Part shown: piece by piece, positions 35,181 to 44,737 of the stretch
How the letters are laid out: each line of letters starts with the position of its first letter
Position numbering within the stretch: the first letter of the stretch is position 1
NCBI GenBank assembly: GCA_034926675.1
Contig: JAYFQW010000009.1
Span: 1 to 64,000 of the forward strand
Reading direction: 5' to 3'
Length of the DNA stretch: 64,000 bases
DNA from: Clostridia bacterium
GTDB taxonomy: Bacteria; Bacillota; DTU025
Position numbers and translations under genes: made by a program
The notes under the pieces: generated by a model
The model's database searches: none
What the model was told of the DNA's origin: nothing
Seen by the model: the letters and a program-made list of their open reading frames with translations, nothing else

Positions 35181-35244
35181 ATACCTATAACAGGGAGGGA
35201 GGTAGTGGGTGGGCCGAGTTCATGGTGCTCACCTGCGCTAGCTC

Positions 35245-35706
35245 ATGATGGTAGTCCTCCAGAAAGATGTCCCTGGTTTGGGCAAGAAGGATACTGCAGT
35301 GGAGGTGTCCGACGGGTATGCGCGCAATTTCCTGCTTCCGAGGGGCTTGGCCCTTGCTGCTTCCTCAAATGAACTGCAGCGGGTCGAGGCGATACGGGAG
35401 GCTGGGAAGCGCAAGGAACTGCGCGAGGAGACCAAGGCTAGGGAGGATGCACGGAAGCTGAAGTCACAGGGTGTCACGGTGAGTGTAAAGGCGGGCGACG
35501 CCGGCAGGCTCTATGGCTCAATCACATCCAAGGATCTGGCCAGCGCAATCAAGAAGGTCATCGGGGTGGATGTGGACCGAAGAAAGATAGAGCTGAAGGA
35601 GCCGATCAGGGAGGTTGGGACCCATTCTGTGACCGTGCGTCTGTTCCCAGGAGTGAGTGCTGATGTTATCATAAATGTCGTGCCCCAAGAAGACGCCCGG
35701 CCATAG
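35245..35706 (+). CDS. rplI: 50S ribosomal protein L9
   Basis: 153 aa. The bL9 N-domain with VVLQKDVPGLGKKDTAVEV and DGYARNFLLPRGLA, a long connecting helix, and the C-domain (LYGSITSKDLASAIKK). No ribosome binding site is evident at the right distance from the two tandem ATGs; a purine-rich GGGAGGGAGG lies about 45 nt upstream. Confidence 0.96.
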   Translation: MMVVLQKDVPGLGKKDTAVEVSDGYARNFLLPRGLALAASSNELQRVEAIREAGKRKELREETKAREDARKLKSQGVTVSVKAGDAGRLYGSITSKDLASAIKKVIGVDVDRRKIELKEPIREVGTHSVTVRLFPGVSADVIINVVPQEDARP

Positions 35707-35739
35707 GCGCGGCGGACCGGTGGGCGCCTAGGGAGGGCT

Positions 35740-37752
35740 TTGTCTATGAAGTCGCTCGTTGAGAAGTTCATCAGGATGGGAAGCAAGAATCTGGCGGAGA
35801 AGCTCCAGGACGACGAGCTACTTACGAGACAGGTGGCAGCTGTATTCGGCATACTGTCCGATCTATATGGGCCGGATAAGCTAGTGCTGAAGGCGGGCAA
35901 GCTCGATGCCTTGAACCTGATGCGGTCTGAGAAGATCGAAGACAAGATCCTGGCCTTGGAGCGTATCGTGTTTGAGGATCCTACAATAGAGAAGGCGCCG
36001 ACCCCCGCGGAATGTGAGACGGTCATTTCCGACATCGAGGAGGAGATTGCCGACATCATTGCTAGGCGGCGGGTGGAGGAGAAGATAGAACGTAGGATCA
36101 CCGATAGGATGCAGCAGAGGCATGAAGACTACGTAAATGAGATAAAGATGCAGATACTGAAGGAGGACTCAGGCCCGGACACCCCTGAGACCCTCAGGAA
36201 GCTCGAAGAGCTCAAGCTGCTCGAATCGAAGCAACTGGCCCGTTCCGCAATGGAGATCGTCCGCCCATCAGCGATGTCGGAGGTTGTTGGGCAGGACAGG
36301 GCGGTCAAGGCGCTATTGGCCAAGGTCGCATCGCCATTCCCGCAGCACGTGATATTGTACGGACCACCCGGTGTGGGCAAGACCACTGCCGCCAGACTTG
36401 CTCTGGAAGAGGCAAAGAAGGCGAGATTCACCCCGTTCGAGCAGAATGCCAAATTCGTTGAAGTTGATGGGACCACACTCAGGTGGGACCCTCGGGAGGT
36501 CACGAATCCTCTGCTCGGCTCTGTGCATGACCCTATATACCAGGGCGCCAAGCGCGACCTCGCCGAAGGCGGGGTTCCTGAGCCGAAACTGGGTCTGGTG
36601 ACTGAGGCCCACGGGGGAGTCCTGTTCATTGATGAGATAGGGGAGATGGACCCGACCCTCCTGAACAAACTCCTTAAGGTCATGGAGGATAAGAGGGTCA
36701 CCTTTGAGTCGTCGTACTACGACTCGGCTGATCCCAGTGTGCCAACTTACATCAGAAAGCTTTTCGAGGAGGGTGCGCCGGCCGACTTTGTGCTGATAGG
36801 CGCCACTACCCGGGATCCATCGGAGCTGAGCCCGGCCCTGCGTTCCCGCACTGCTGAGGTCTATTTCGAACCCCTGACTCAGCTCGGCATACAGCAGATC
36901 GTGATGAACGCCGCGATAAAGCTTGATGTGAGCATGGACCCCGAGATTCCAGCCGTGGTGAGCGACTACACCATCGAAGGCCGCCGGGCCACGGCTCTGT
37001 TGATCGATGCTTACGGACTTGCGCTGTTCCACTCAGCCCAGATGGAGTTGGCATCGGAATCAGCAGAGCTTCCGGAGCCGGACGAGGGAGGGGCGGCGAA
37101 CGCTTCGAGGCGTGCCGCCAAGGATGTTCGGGTCGCCATGGCTGATCTAGAGGAGGCCATCCGCCTCGGCAGGCTTTCGCCTAACGTCCATACTAGAGCG
37201 TCTGACACGGCTGAGACTGGGAAGGTGTTCGGCCTAGGCGTTTCGGGGTTCCTAGGTTCTGTCATCGAGATAGAGGCGATCGTATTCTCGGCTCGCGAGG
37301 ACGGGAAGGGAACCATCAGGTTCAACGAGACTGCTGGCAGCATGGCGAAGGACTCGGTGTTCAACGCTGCATCAGTGTTCAGAGGCTTGACTTCCAAGGA
37401 TCTTGCCGACTACGACGTCCACGTGAATGTGGTCGGCGGCGGGGATATCGACGGGCCTTCTGCTGGCACAGCGGTGCTCTTAGCGATACTCAGCTCAGTC
37501 TTCTCCTGCCCGATCAGACAGGACGTCGCCGTCACCGGCGAGCTCTCAATTCAGGGCAAGGTGCGCGAAGTCGGAGGCATCTTCGAGAAGCTGTACGGTG
37601 CAAGGCAGGCGGGAATCCGCAAAGTGATAGTGCCTGCGGAGAATGGGAAGGACATCCCAGCTGGAATCACCGGCATCGAAATCGTTCCCGTTTCCAGCGT
37701 GACGGAGACCTTCTCCCATGTGTTCGCAGGCGAGATCTCGCTCAAGAAGTAG
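35740..37752 (+). CDS. Lon family ATP-dependent protease (LonB/LonC type)
   Basis: 670 aa. An N-terminal coiled-coil region (about 85-180) replaces the large Lon N-domain. AAA+ module: Walker A GPPGVGKTTAARLAL and Walker B GGVLFIDEIGEMDP. C-terminal Lon protease domain with catalytic Ser in GDIDGPSAGTAVLLA and catalytic Lys in VIVPAENGKDI. This clostridial form, encoded between rplI and dnaB, is distinct from classical LonA. A soluble cytoplasmic protease is expected, since no membrane segment is seen. Confidence 0.9.
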   Translation: MSMKSLVEKFIRMGSKNLAEKLQDDELLTRQVAAVFGILSDLYGPDKLVLKAGKLDALNLMRSEKIEDKILALERIVFEDPTIEKAPTPAECETVISDIEEEIADIIARRRVEEKIERRITDRMQQRHEDYVNEIKMQILKEDSGPDTPETLRKLEELKLLESKQLARSAMEIVRPSAMSEVVGQDRAVKALLAKVASPFPQHVILYGPPGVGKTTAARLALEEAKKARFTPFEQNAKFVEVDGTTLRWDPREVTNPLLGSVHDPIYQGAKRDLAEGGVPEPKLGLVTEAHGGVLFIDEIGEMDPTLLNKLLKVMEDKRVTFESSYYDSADPSVPTYIRKLFEEGAPADFVLIGATTRDPSELSPALRSRTAEVYFEPLTQLGIQQIVMNAAIKLDVSMDPEIPAVVSDYTIEGRRATALLIDAYGLALFHSAQMELASESAELPEPDEGGAANASRRAAKDVRVAMADLEEAIRLGRLSPNVHTRASDTAETGKVFGLGVSGFLGSVIEIEAIVFSAREDGKGTIRFNETAGSMAKDSVFNAASVFRGLTSKDLADYDVHVNVVGGGDIDGPSAGTAVLLAILSSVFSCPIRQDVAVTGELSIQGKVREVGGIFEKLYGARQAGIRKVIVPAENGKDIPAGITGIEIVPVSSVTETFSHVFAGEISLKK

Positions 37753-37783
37753 AGTGCGCACCGCGCATACGAGGTGATTGGCA

Positions 37784-39148
37784 TTGGCAGCAGCTGACAT
37801 GGGAGGCCTTGATCGGATGCCCCCGCAGAACCTTGAGGCGGAGCAGTCCACCTTAGGCTCTATGCTGCTCGATAAGGAAGCGATAGCGAGGGCAGTGGAG
37901 ATCTTGGTTGCTGAGGACTTCTATCGGGAGGTTCACAGGACGATCTTCGATACTCTGGTCACCCTCTTCAACAGGGGCGAACCTGCTGACCTCGTAACCG
38001 TTACGGAAGCTCTGCGACAACGAAACTCCCTGGACCAGGTGGGCGGAGCATCCTACATTAGCACCCTCGCGAACACGGTTCCAACCGCTGCGAACTGCGA
38101 GTATTACGCCAAGATCGTGAAGAACAAGGCGATACTCAGGGCTCTCGTGGCGGCGGGCACCGAGATCGCCGGGATGGGATACGACAGCGCTGCTGAGGTG
38201 GGAGTTGCGCTCGACAGGGCGGAACAGCTCATCTTCAGGATCTCTCAGCGGGGCGAGACAGGCAGCATCGCGGATATGAAGACTGTCCTGATGACTACGT
38301 TCGACCGGATTGAACGGCTCTACACCAGCAAGGGAGCAATCACTGGGCTTTCGACCGGGTTTACCGAGATGGACAACATGCTCTCCGGCCTGCAACCGTC
38401 GGAGCTCATCGTGATCGCAGCCCGGCCCTCCATGGGGAAGACAGCTTTCGCGCTGAATATCGCAGAGAATGTTGGGCTCGCGCAGAAGAAGCCAGTGCTC
38501 ATATTCAGCCTGGAGATGTCCCGCGAGCAGCTTGCCCAGAGGATGCTCTGTTCTCAGTCGTCAGTCGATGGGCAGAAGCTCAGGCGGGGGAACTTATCCG
38601 ATGCTGACTGGCCACGACTCTCTCGTGCGTTGGGGCGGCTGAGCGAAGCGCCGATCTACATCGACGACAGTCCCTCCATAACCGCTCTCGAGATCCGCAC
38701 CAGGGCGCGACGGCTCAAGGCGGAGCATGGGCTTGCGCTGGTGGTAATCGATTATCTTCAGCTGGTGCAGGGCAGGGATCGGGTAGAGAACCGACAGCAG
38801 GAGATCGCTGAGATCACCAGGTCTCTGAAAGCCCTGGCGCGGGAGCTTGATGTGCCGGTTCTATCCCTTGCCCAGCTGAGCCGGGCCGTAGAAGCGACGG
38901 CTGATAAGCGCCCGCTGCTCTCACACCTGAAGGAGAGCGGAGAGATTGAGCAGTCTGCTGACGTGGTGGCTTTCATCTACCGTGAGGAGTACTATAAGCC
39001 CGACACCGAGCGGAAGAACATCGCTGAGATCATGGTCGCGAAGCAGCGCAACGGCCCGACGGGCTCGTTCGATCTGGTGTGGCAGAAAGAGTTCACTAGG
39101 TTCCGAAACGTCGAGAGATATGATCCGCAGGCGGAGGCAGCCTCATAG
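37784..39148 (+). CDS. dnaB: Replicative DNA helicase DnaB
   Basis: About 454 aa. N-terminal primase-interaction domain (PPQNLEAEQSTLGSMLLD, the usual DnaB start) and C-terminal RecA-like motor with Walker A ARPSMGKTAFALN, FSLEMSREQLAQRM, and VIDYLQLV. Named DnaC in Bacillus. TTG at 37784 is 6 nt after GAGGTGA; TTG at 37778 is the alternative. Last gene of the rplI-lon-dnaB run. Confidence 0.97.
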   Translation: MAAADMGGLDRMPPQNLEAEQSTLGSMLLDKEAIARAVEILVAEDFYREVHRTIFDTLVTLFNRGEPADLVTVTEALRQRNSLDQVGGASYISTLANTVPTAANCEYYAKIVKNKAILRALVAAGTEIAGMGYDSAAEVGVALDRAEQLIFRISQRGETGSIADMKTVLMTTFDRIERLYTSKGAITGLSTGFTEMDNMLSGLQPSELIVIAARPSMGKTAFALNIAENVGLAQKKPVLIFSLEMSREQLAQRMLCSQSSVDGQKLRRGNLSDADWPRLSRALGRLSEAPIYIDDSPSITALEIRTRARRLKAEHGLALVVIDYLQLVQGRDRVENRQQEIAEITRSLKALARELDVPVLSLAQLSRAVEATADKRPLLSHLKESGEIEQSADVVAFIYREEYYKPDTERKNIAEIMVAKQRNGPTGSFDLVWQKEFTRFRNVERYDPQAEAAS

Positions 39149-39211
39149 CAGGGCTCTTTGCTGGTAGCGAGCCTATGCCGGAGTGCAGCCCCGCTCCTCC
39201 ATATGCGACAT

Positions 39212-40432
39212 CTAGCCTATCGCCTTACGCTTGTCTTGGAGCAACGCCTTCTCCATGAAATCCCGTATTCGGGAGGTTCCATTGAGTAGATCCTCTCTGC
39301 AGGATGTGTAGGAGACTCGGAGATACTGCTCCTTCTCCCCGGGATTTGGAGCGCCGAAGGCGGTTCGCGACAGAACTGCAACGTTGGCTTCTTCGAGAAG
39401 CGCCTGCTGTAGGGAATCGGCATCGGGAACCCCCGCTATTCTGCACGCTTCTGTGACATTCGGGAAAGTGTAGAATGCTCCAGCAGGCGCCAGACACCTG
39501 AATCCGGGTATTCTGTTGAGCTCCTGCACAAGCAGATCGCGACGGGCGGCGAACTCCATCCGCATGGCCTCCACGGCATCCTGTGGGCCGTCGAGTGCGT
39601 CAATCCCCGCATACTGGGTGAATGTGGCAGTGCACGACTCGGCGTTCATCATGAAGAGGTCGAGCTTACGAGCGAGTGTGCGGTTCACGACTCCGAAGCC
39701 AAGGCGCCAGCCAGTCATGGCGTAGGTTTTGGAGAATCCGTCGATGAGTATGGTCCGCTCTTTCATGCCAGGTCTTGATATGATGCTTTCGAACTTGCCA
39801 GCGTAAATCAGGCGCGAGTAGATCTCGTCGGACATGACCCATAGGTCGTGCCTGTTCGCGATTTCGGCTATGCGGTCGAGGTCGGCGCCGGACAGGACAG
39901 CGCCTGTGGGGTTGTGCGGGAAGTTGAGGATGATCATGGAAGTGCGCGGAGTCACCAGGCTCTCCAGTTGGTCCACATCCATGGAGAACCCGCGCTCTTC
40001 GGTTAGGGGAGCGGACACGTACCGAGCGCCCACCATGTTGACGATAGACGGATATGCAGGGTAACATGGGTTTGGACCGATTACTTCTGTTCCGGAATCG
40101 ACGCAGGCCATGATTGAGTGGAAGATCAGGGGTTTGGTTCCCGGGGCCACAACTATCTCGTCTGGGGCCACATCGGTGCGGCGGGTAGAGTTCACGTATG
40201 CCGCTGCCGTCTCGCGAAAAGCCCACACCCCTGACGCAGGCGAGTAGTGGGTCTTGTTGTCGAGAATCGCTTTGCATCCGGAAAGTTTGATGTTGTTGGG
40301 GGTATCGAACTGCGGCTCTCCAATGTAGAGGCTGATTATGTCTCGCCCCTGGGCCTTCATCTGAATTACTTGCTCCAGTACCTCAAATGCGCGCTCAGGT
40401 CCTAGTCGGTCAGCTCGTGGTGCATACCTCAT
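39212..40432 (-). CDS. PLP-dependent class I/II aminotransferase
   Basis: 406 aa from ATG 40432, which has GGAGGG upstream (frame open to 40510). Fold-type I enzyme: NFPHNPTGAVLSGADLDRI, MSDEIYSRLIY, and the PLP lysine in DGFSKTYAMTGWRLGFG. Resembles aspartate-type aminotransferases. Amino acid substrate not determined. Transcribed toward dnaB, so it converges with the dnaB operon. Confidence 0.9.
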   Translation of the reverse strand: MRYAPRADRLGPERAFEVLEQVIQMKAQGRDIISLYIGEPQFDTPNNIKLSGCKAILDNKTHYSPASGVWAFRETAAAYVNSTRRTDVAPDEIVVAPGTKPLIFHSIMACVDSGTEVIGPNPCYPAYPSIVNMVGARYVSAPLTEERGFSMDVDQLESLVTPRTSMIILNFPHNPTGAVLSGADLDRIAEIANRHDLWVMSDEIYSRLIYAGKFESIISRPGMKERTILIDGFSKTYAMTGWRLGFGVVNRTLARKLDLFMMNAESCTATFTQYAGIDALDGPQDAVEAMRMEFAARRDLLVQELNRIPGFRCLAPAGAFYTFPNVTEACRIAGVPDADSLQQALLEEANVAVLSRTAFGAPNPGEKEQYLRVSYTSCREDLLNGTSRIRDFMEKALLQDKRKAIG

Positions 40433-40527
40433 CGGATAGCCCTCCGTTCTTGGATTGTTCTGAAATGCGTTGGCGCGTTGATTCGCCCCTAGGGCCCAAT
40501 ACTCCTGCATAGGAGGGGGGATTATCG

Positions 40528-41286
40528 ATGAAACGGAGTGCTCTTGTTGCCGTGGCTGCGGCAGTCCTGCTCTTAGTGTCTGTGGCGCCCTGCGCAGCGT
40601 CGGTAGTCCCGAATTCTGCCCATGGCGCGAAGCCGTTCGTCATACTTGTGCACGGATGGCTTGCGACTTCGGCGAACATGACCATACTCAAGTTCAGGCT
40701 CGAAAGGGACGGATTCGAGTGCGATAGCATCAATTTCGCCCGGCTCGGCTACTCCTACAGCATCGCCGACTACGCAGTTGAGCTCGCCCGCAAGATCGAA
40801 GAGGAACACTTTCACGAGGCGAATATCGCAGTCGTCGCCCACAGTATGGGCGGGCTCGTGACCAGATACTACCTTTCGAACCTGAGAACCACAAACCAAG
40901 TTAGGACTGTGATCACACTCGGGACTCCCCATCATGGCTCCATGAGCGGGACGATCCTGCCGCCAAACACCGAATGCGGCCGCGAAATGGTTCCGGATAG
41001 CGAGTTTCTCGCTGCACTCAATAACCCGACGGAGGCTGTGCCAGGGGTGCAGTTTCACTGCATATGGACCCCGACGGATGCTGCTGTAATTCCAGCTGAG
41101 AATGCGATCATGTGCGGCGCCAAGAACTACCAGGTTACCGGTTTCGGTCTGAGTCACATGACACTGCTGGCAAGCGATGCGGTGTACGCCATCGTGATCA
41201 GCGTCCTTAATGGACTGGATCAGCCAGTGTCAGGGCCGCAGCTGGTCGACCACACTAATACCAAGAGGCTGAACCTGCCGTGGTAG
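40528..41286 (+). CDS. Secreted alpha/beta hydrolase (lipase-like)
   Basis: 252 aa. Signal peptide (about residues 1-25, LVAVAAAVLLLVSVAPCAAS). Oxyanion strand VILVHGWLATSANMTILK and nucleophile elbow AVVAHSMGGLVTRYYLSN (Ser in HSMGG), with GTPHHGS typical of class 2 and PGAP1-like lipases; a catalytic His is likely in GLSHMTLL. Predicted to hydrolyse lipid or ester outside the membrane. ATG is preceded by AGGAGGGGGG. Confidence 0.88.
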   Translation: MKRSALVAVAAAVLLLVSVAPCAASVVPNSAHGAKPFVILVHGWLATSANMTILKFRLERDGFECDSINFARLGYSYSIADYAVELARKIEEEHFHEANIAVVAHSMGGLVTRYYLSNLRTTNQVRTVITLGTPHHGSMSGTILPPNTECGREMVPDSEFLAALNNPTEAVPGVQFHCIWTPTDAAVIPAENAIMCGAKNYQVTGFGLSHMTLLASDAVYAIVISVLNGLDQPVSGPQLVDHTNTKRLNLPW

Positions 41287-41339
41287 GCAAGCCCTTCAGA
41301 TGCGCGGCAGGAGTAGGGCAAACTGGCAGGGCCCTGGTA

Positions 41340-41368
41340 TTGAACCGCACCCTCGCTCATGGTATAAT
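41340..41368 (+). promoter_or_regulatory. Promoter of tRNA-Lys
   Basis: TTGAAC (41340-41345), 17 bp, TATAAT (41363-41368), about 28 bp before the tRNA. Confidence 0.8.
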
Positions 41369-41396
41369 CATTTAGTTAACAAGTGAGGCTTACAGT

Positions 41397-41472
41397 GGGC
41401 CACTAGCTCAGTCGGTAGAGCACCGGACTTTTAATCCGGGCGTCGCGGGTTCGAGTCCCGCGTGGCTCACCA
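41397..41472 (+). tRNA. tRNA-Lys (TTT anticodon)
   Basis: A 76-nt cloverleaf: acceptor GGGCCAC pairs with GTGGCTC, D-arm AGCTCAGTCGGTAGAGC, anticodon loop CTTTTAA giving TTT, T-arm GCGGGTTCGAGTCCCGC, discriminator A and encoded CCA. The 3' end is a frequent target of tyrosine integrases, and an integrase remnant lies about 95 bp downstream. Confidence 0.97.
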
Positions 41473-41494
41473 CTTTTATACCTTCTAGATGGCA

Positions 41495-41531
41495 GGGCGC
41501 TGGAAATGTGTTTCCAGCGCCCCGTTTTCTT
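41495..41531 (+). terminator. Intrinsic terminator after tRNA-Lys
   Basis: GGGCGCTGGAAA (41495-41506) and TTTCCAGCGCCC (41511-41522) form a perfect 12-bp stem with a TGTG loop, followed by CGTTTTCTTT. Confidence 0.92.
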
Positions 41532-41551
41532 TGCCACGGACTTGCCACGGA
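41531..41551 (+). repeat. Direct repeat TTGCCACGGA x2
   Basis: TTGCCACGGA occurs at 41531-41540 and again at 41542-41551. Short tandem repeats between a tRNA and an integrase 3' end are the usual form of integrase arm-binding sites, so I read them as a relic of an attachment region. No second copy of the tRNA 3' end was noticed in the window. Confidence 0.5.
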
Positions 41552-41554
41552 ATC

Positions 41555-41587
41555 GGCAAAACCCCAGCTAGGGGTTTTGCCATTTTC
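41555..41587. terminator. Bidirectional-type hairpin at the integrase 3' end
   Basis: GGCAAAACCCC (41555-41565) and GGGGTTTTGCC (41571-41581) form an 11-bp perfect stem with loop AGCTA, followed by ATTTTC on the plus strand. It overlaps the integrase stop codon. Confidence 0.75.
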
Positions 41588-41819
41588 GGCGTTTTTGGGG
41601 ATTTAGGCGTTCATCGATTACGTTCATGGCTCGATTCTGGCCGGCGACATGAACATATCTCTCGGTCGTGCTGATCTGGGAGTGCCCGAGGTGCTTCGCC
41701 AGCGCAAAGGCGTTCATGCCCTCATTCGCGAGCAAGCTCGCGTTCGAATGTCGAAGGTCGTGAAACCGGAGCCCTGTAAGGCCAGCGGCCTTCAAGCGAC
41801 CGTATCCGGTGATGCACAC
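41568..41819 (-). pseudogene. C-terminal remnant of a tyrosine recombinase/integrase
   Basis: About 83 codons. GLRFHDLRHSNASLLANEG carries the His-x-x-Arg box and LGHSQISTTERYVHV carries the second conserved His and the catalytic Tyr (STTERY). The N-terminal arm-binding and core domains, and the first catalytic Arg, are missing: at about 41815 the sequence changes into an unrelated Ig-like coding sequence on the other strand. It points at the adjacent tRNA-Lys, so a tRNA-targeting element entered here and was later cut. Confidence 0.88.
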
Positions 41820-44553
41820 GAGAGATCCCCAGAGCTTCTATCTGTGGGACGCGTTCGCCCGCGACGGCTCCGACGATGGGACCTATCAGGTCCGTGTGTG
41901 GACCAACGATGCAGCCGGCAACCGCAGCGCATCCTACGCGTCCGACACGTTTATCATAGACACGCAACCGCCAACCCTCGCGAGTGGCGCGCCGACTGGC
42001 TACATAGGAACCACTACTCCAACGATCTCGGCTGGCTTTGCTGACGCCGGCGTCGGCCTGGATGCATCGGAGACGGTGTTGACGATTACCTACAACGGCA
42101 GCTCGACTGACATCACGTCAGGGTTCACCGGCACGCCGAGTTACGAGGACGGCGACACGTCCACCAAGATCGAGTACACGGCGACCAGTAATCTAGCGGA
42201 CGGCGAGTACACGGTGGACATGGTCGCGTACGATCTTGCCGGCATCAAGTCCACTCCGGATCCTACGCTCCAGTGGACATTCAGCGTGGACACCAAACCG
42301 CCGACCAATCCGGGCGAGCCGGTCGCGGGCAACATGCGCGATGGCGGCAAGCGGTACACCAACACCCTGCGACCCACATTCAGCTGGGCGGCGAGCACGG
42401 ACCCCAATGCTGACGACGGCACGCCCGGTTCGGGCGTGAAGGACTACCGGTTCCAGTTGGGCGCTGAGTCCGGCAAGCCCGGACCCCTGGTCGACGCGTG
42501 GCCAGACGCGCTGGTCAACCCGACAGGGGCCGACCCAATTCCGGCGACGCCCGGAGCGAATACCCAGCAGTGGACTCCATCGTCCGACCTCCCGCTTGCG
42601 GTGGGGGTGGAGTACTCGGGCAGGGTGAAGGCGTTTGACAACGTTGGCAACGCTTCCGCATGGGTCGATCCGATAATCATCTACGACCCGCATGAACCAA
42701 AGACACCCGGAACCCCCGCTACTACCACTCCGACCGCTGATAAGACCCCTTCGTGGCAGTGGGGTGGTTCAACAGACGACGTATCTGGCGTCGATGTGCA
42801 TCACATCCAGATCAGGCGTCAGGGCAGCATTGACTGGGACGTCTTCGACACCATCGTAGACATCCCCGATGCGCTGATTCCCGCTGATCCGCAGATCTGG
42901 GAGCAGGGCTTGCAGCTCGAGAACGGCACGTACGAAATCCGAGTGCAGGCCATGGACGTTGCCGGCAACTACTCCGAGTGGTCCGGCATCGGCAGCGTCA
43001 CAGTCGACGCGTTGCCTCCTGCTGTTCCTGCGATCAAGGCCCTTGCCCCGGGCTACAATACGAGCCCGATAGCGATCAACTGGAACGACGTAACCGATGG
43101 AACCAATGACATCACCTACGTCCTGCAGATTGCCAAGAACGCCGGGTTCGATGGCCCAACCAACGAAGCCTGTTCGGTGTCGAATTACAGCTTCGACGCG
43201 GAAGCAGCGGGTGAAGGCGAGTACTGGTTCCGCGTGAAGACGGTCTCCACGTTGCCTGGCGCAGGCGGAACAAAGGAGAGCGGATGGTCGCCGGCAGTAT
43301 CGACTATCTACGACAAGACCGGACCTGACGCTTCTGTGGTCACCCTACACACTGCTTCTCCCACCAAGGAGAGCGCGCAGCAGTGGACCTGGACGACGCC
43401 TGCTGACGCAGTGAGGTACGACTTCGGGGAGTCGACGGACGGTACCACAGCGCCTACAGTGTTCGCAGACGTGGGTAATGTGTGTACCTGCACGACCAAC
43501 TTCACGAGCGACGGCGCTCATTACGTCATGGTCAGAGCATACGACGGTCTGGACAACGCGGCGGCGATCAACATCGGCAACCCAGTCGTCGGCGGCGTTG
43601 CGAGCTACACGCCGGCAGCACTTGTCGATGGGACGCACAGCCTGAAGGTCAGAGCGCTGGACGCTCTGGGCAACCCAAGCGACTGGACTGCCGAGGCGAT
43701 AGTCCTGGTAGACACCACGCCTCCGGAAAGGCCGAATGCGCCAGAAACAACCAGTCCGACCAGGGAAGCAACCCAGGTATGGACGTGGGGGGCGGTCGCT
43801 GATGCCGACCTTGATCACTACGAGGTCATGATCGACGGCGGGCCCCCTCTCGCGACGCCGACGCCCGGGAATGCAAACACCTACACGACATCGCTGGGCG
43901 AGGGGGTCCACTTCCTGCAGGTCAGGTCGGTGGACGACTTGGGCAACACAAGCCTATGGTCTGAGAAGGGTTACGTCACAATCGATAGAACTGCTCCTCG
44001 GGCGCCGGTGATGAGGGCTCTGCCTCGCTTCACCAATGCTGCACAACTCACCTTCGAGTGGTCGGCGTCGTTCGACGCTGCGAAATACGAGCTCAGCTAC
44101 AGCAAGGACGGCGGCGCGGACTGGACCCAGGAGGACTTCGCCGGCGTCAGGAGCGACCCCGTGGATATCGGGGGCGTTCCGGACAACGCGACGGTGCTCG
44201 GCAAGGTCAGAGCCTACGATGCAGTCGGCAACGTGTCGCTCTGGTCTGACGAGATGCCTGGCGCAGTCATCGCGTCGACGATCATCGACAGGACTGGCCC
44301 TGTGGTCGCCATAGCCAGTCCGACTGAGCCGGTCGCCACCAACGCGGCCACGTTCACCTGGACGTGGACCGCAGTCGACGACGGTTGCGGAGTCAACAAC
44401 TACATGATCAGCCTGAACGGCGGGTCCTGGTTGCTGGTGGAGGACGGCGCGAGCTACAGCGGCAAGCTGGACGAAGGCGACAACAAGCTCCTGTGGTGGG
44501 CTCGGAGCGCAGCGGGTTCGGCTTTGGCCGCCTGCGCCCCTGGTAAGGGATAA
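41809..44553 (+). CDS. N-truncated Ig/fibronectin-like repeat surface protein
   Basis: 914 codons open. About eight tandem 90-110-residue beta-sandwich repeats, each with a TPTADKTPSWQW- or SPTREATQVWTW-type strand followed by DGTHSLKVRALDALGNPSDW and a DTTPPERPNAP-type linker. This is the pattern of extracellular FN3/Big-like repeat proteins. There is no signal peptide: the first residues are antisense to the integrase remnant, so the true N-terminus was lost at the junction. The C-terminus (WWARSAAGSALAACAPGKG) also stops abruptly inside a repeat. Probably a nonfunctional fragment unless expressed from a fused start. Confidence 0.7.
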   Translation: MMHTRDPQSFYLWDAFARDGSDDGTYQVRVWTNDAAGNRSASYASDTFIIDTQPPTLASGAPTGYIGTTTPTISAGFADAGVGLDASETVLTITYNGSSTDITSGFTGTPSYEDGDTSTKIEYTATSNLADGEYTVDMVAYDLAGIKSTPDPTLQWTFSVDTKPPTNPGEPVAGNMRDGGKRYTNTLRPTFSWAASTDPNADDGTPGSGVKDYRFQLGAESGKPGPLVDAWPDALVNPTGADPIPATPGANTQQWTPSSDLPLAVGVEYSGRVKAFDNVGNASAWVDPIIIYDPHEPKTPGTPATTTPTADKTPSWQWGGSTDDVSGVDVHHIQIRRQGSIDWDVFDTIVDIPDALIPADPQIWEQGLQLENGTYEIRVQAMDVAGNYSEWSGIGSVTVDALPPAVPAIKALAPGYNTSPIAINWNDVTDGTNDITYVLQIAKNAGFDGPTNEACSVSNYSFDAEAAGEGEYWFRVKTVSTLPGAGGTKESGWSPAVSTIYDKTGPDASVVTLHTASPTKESAQQWTWTTPADAVRYDFGESTDGTTAPTVFADVGNVCTCTTNFTSDGAHYVMVRAYDGLDNAAAINIGNPVVGGVASYTPAALVDGTHSLKVRALDALGNPSDWTAEAIVLVDTTPPERPNAPETTSPTREATQVWTWGAVADADLDHYEVMIDGGPPLATPTPGNANTYTTSLGEGVHFLQVRSVDDLGNTSLWSEKGYVTIDRTAPRAPVMRALPRFTNAAQLTFEWSASFDAAKYELSYSKDGGADWTQEDFAGVRSDPVDIGGVPDNATVLGKVRAYDAVGNVSLWSDEMPGAVIASTIIDRTGPVVAIASPTEPVATNAATFTWTWTAVDDGCGVNNYMISLNGGSWLLVEDGASYSGKLDEGDNKLLWWARSAAGSALAACAPGKG

Positions 44554-44569
44554 GCAAAGCGGAACGATG

Positions 44570-44594
44570 CCCGGGCGGGTTAGCCCCGCCCGGG
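44570..44594 (+). terminator. GC-rich hairpin after the Ig-repeat ORF
   Basis: CCCGGGCGGG (44570-44579) and CCCGCCCGGG (44585-44594) form a perfect 10-bp stem with a 5-nt loop. No U-run follows, so it may be a transcript end or a recombination-prone palindrome. Confidence 0.5.
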
Positions 44595-44737
44595 TGCGAA
44601 AGCCAAACCGAGCCGACACCTACTTGGAGGAGGGGCGGACACCATGACAAAGCACATTATGGTCCTCGCTGCCAATGGACTGATTCGCACGTACAAACGT
44701 ATGCGGTAGTGGACGGGCATCTTCGTTTTCGATAGCC

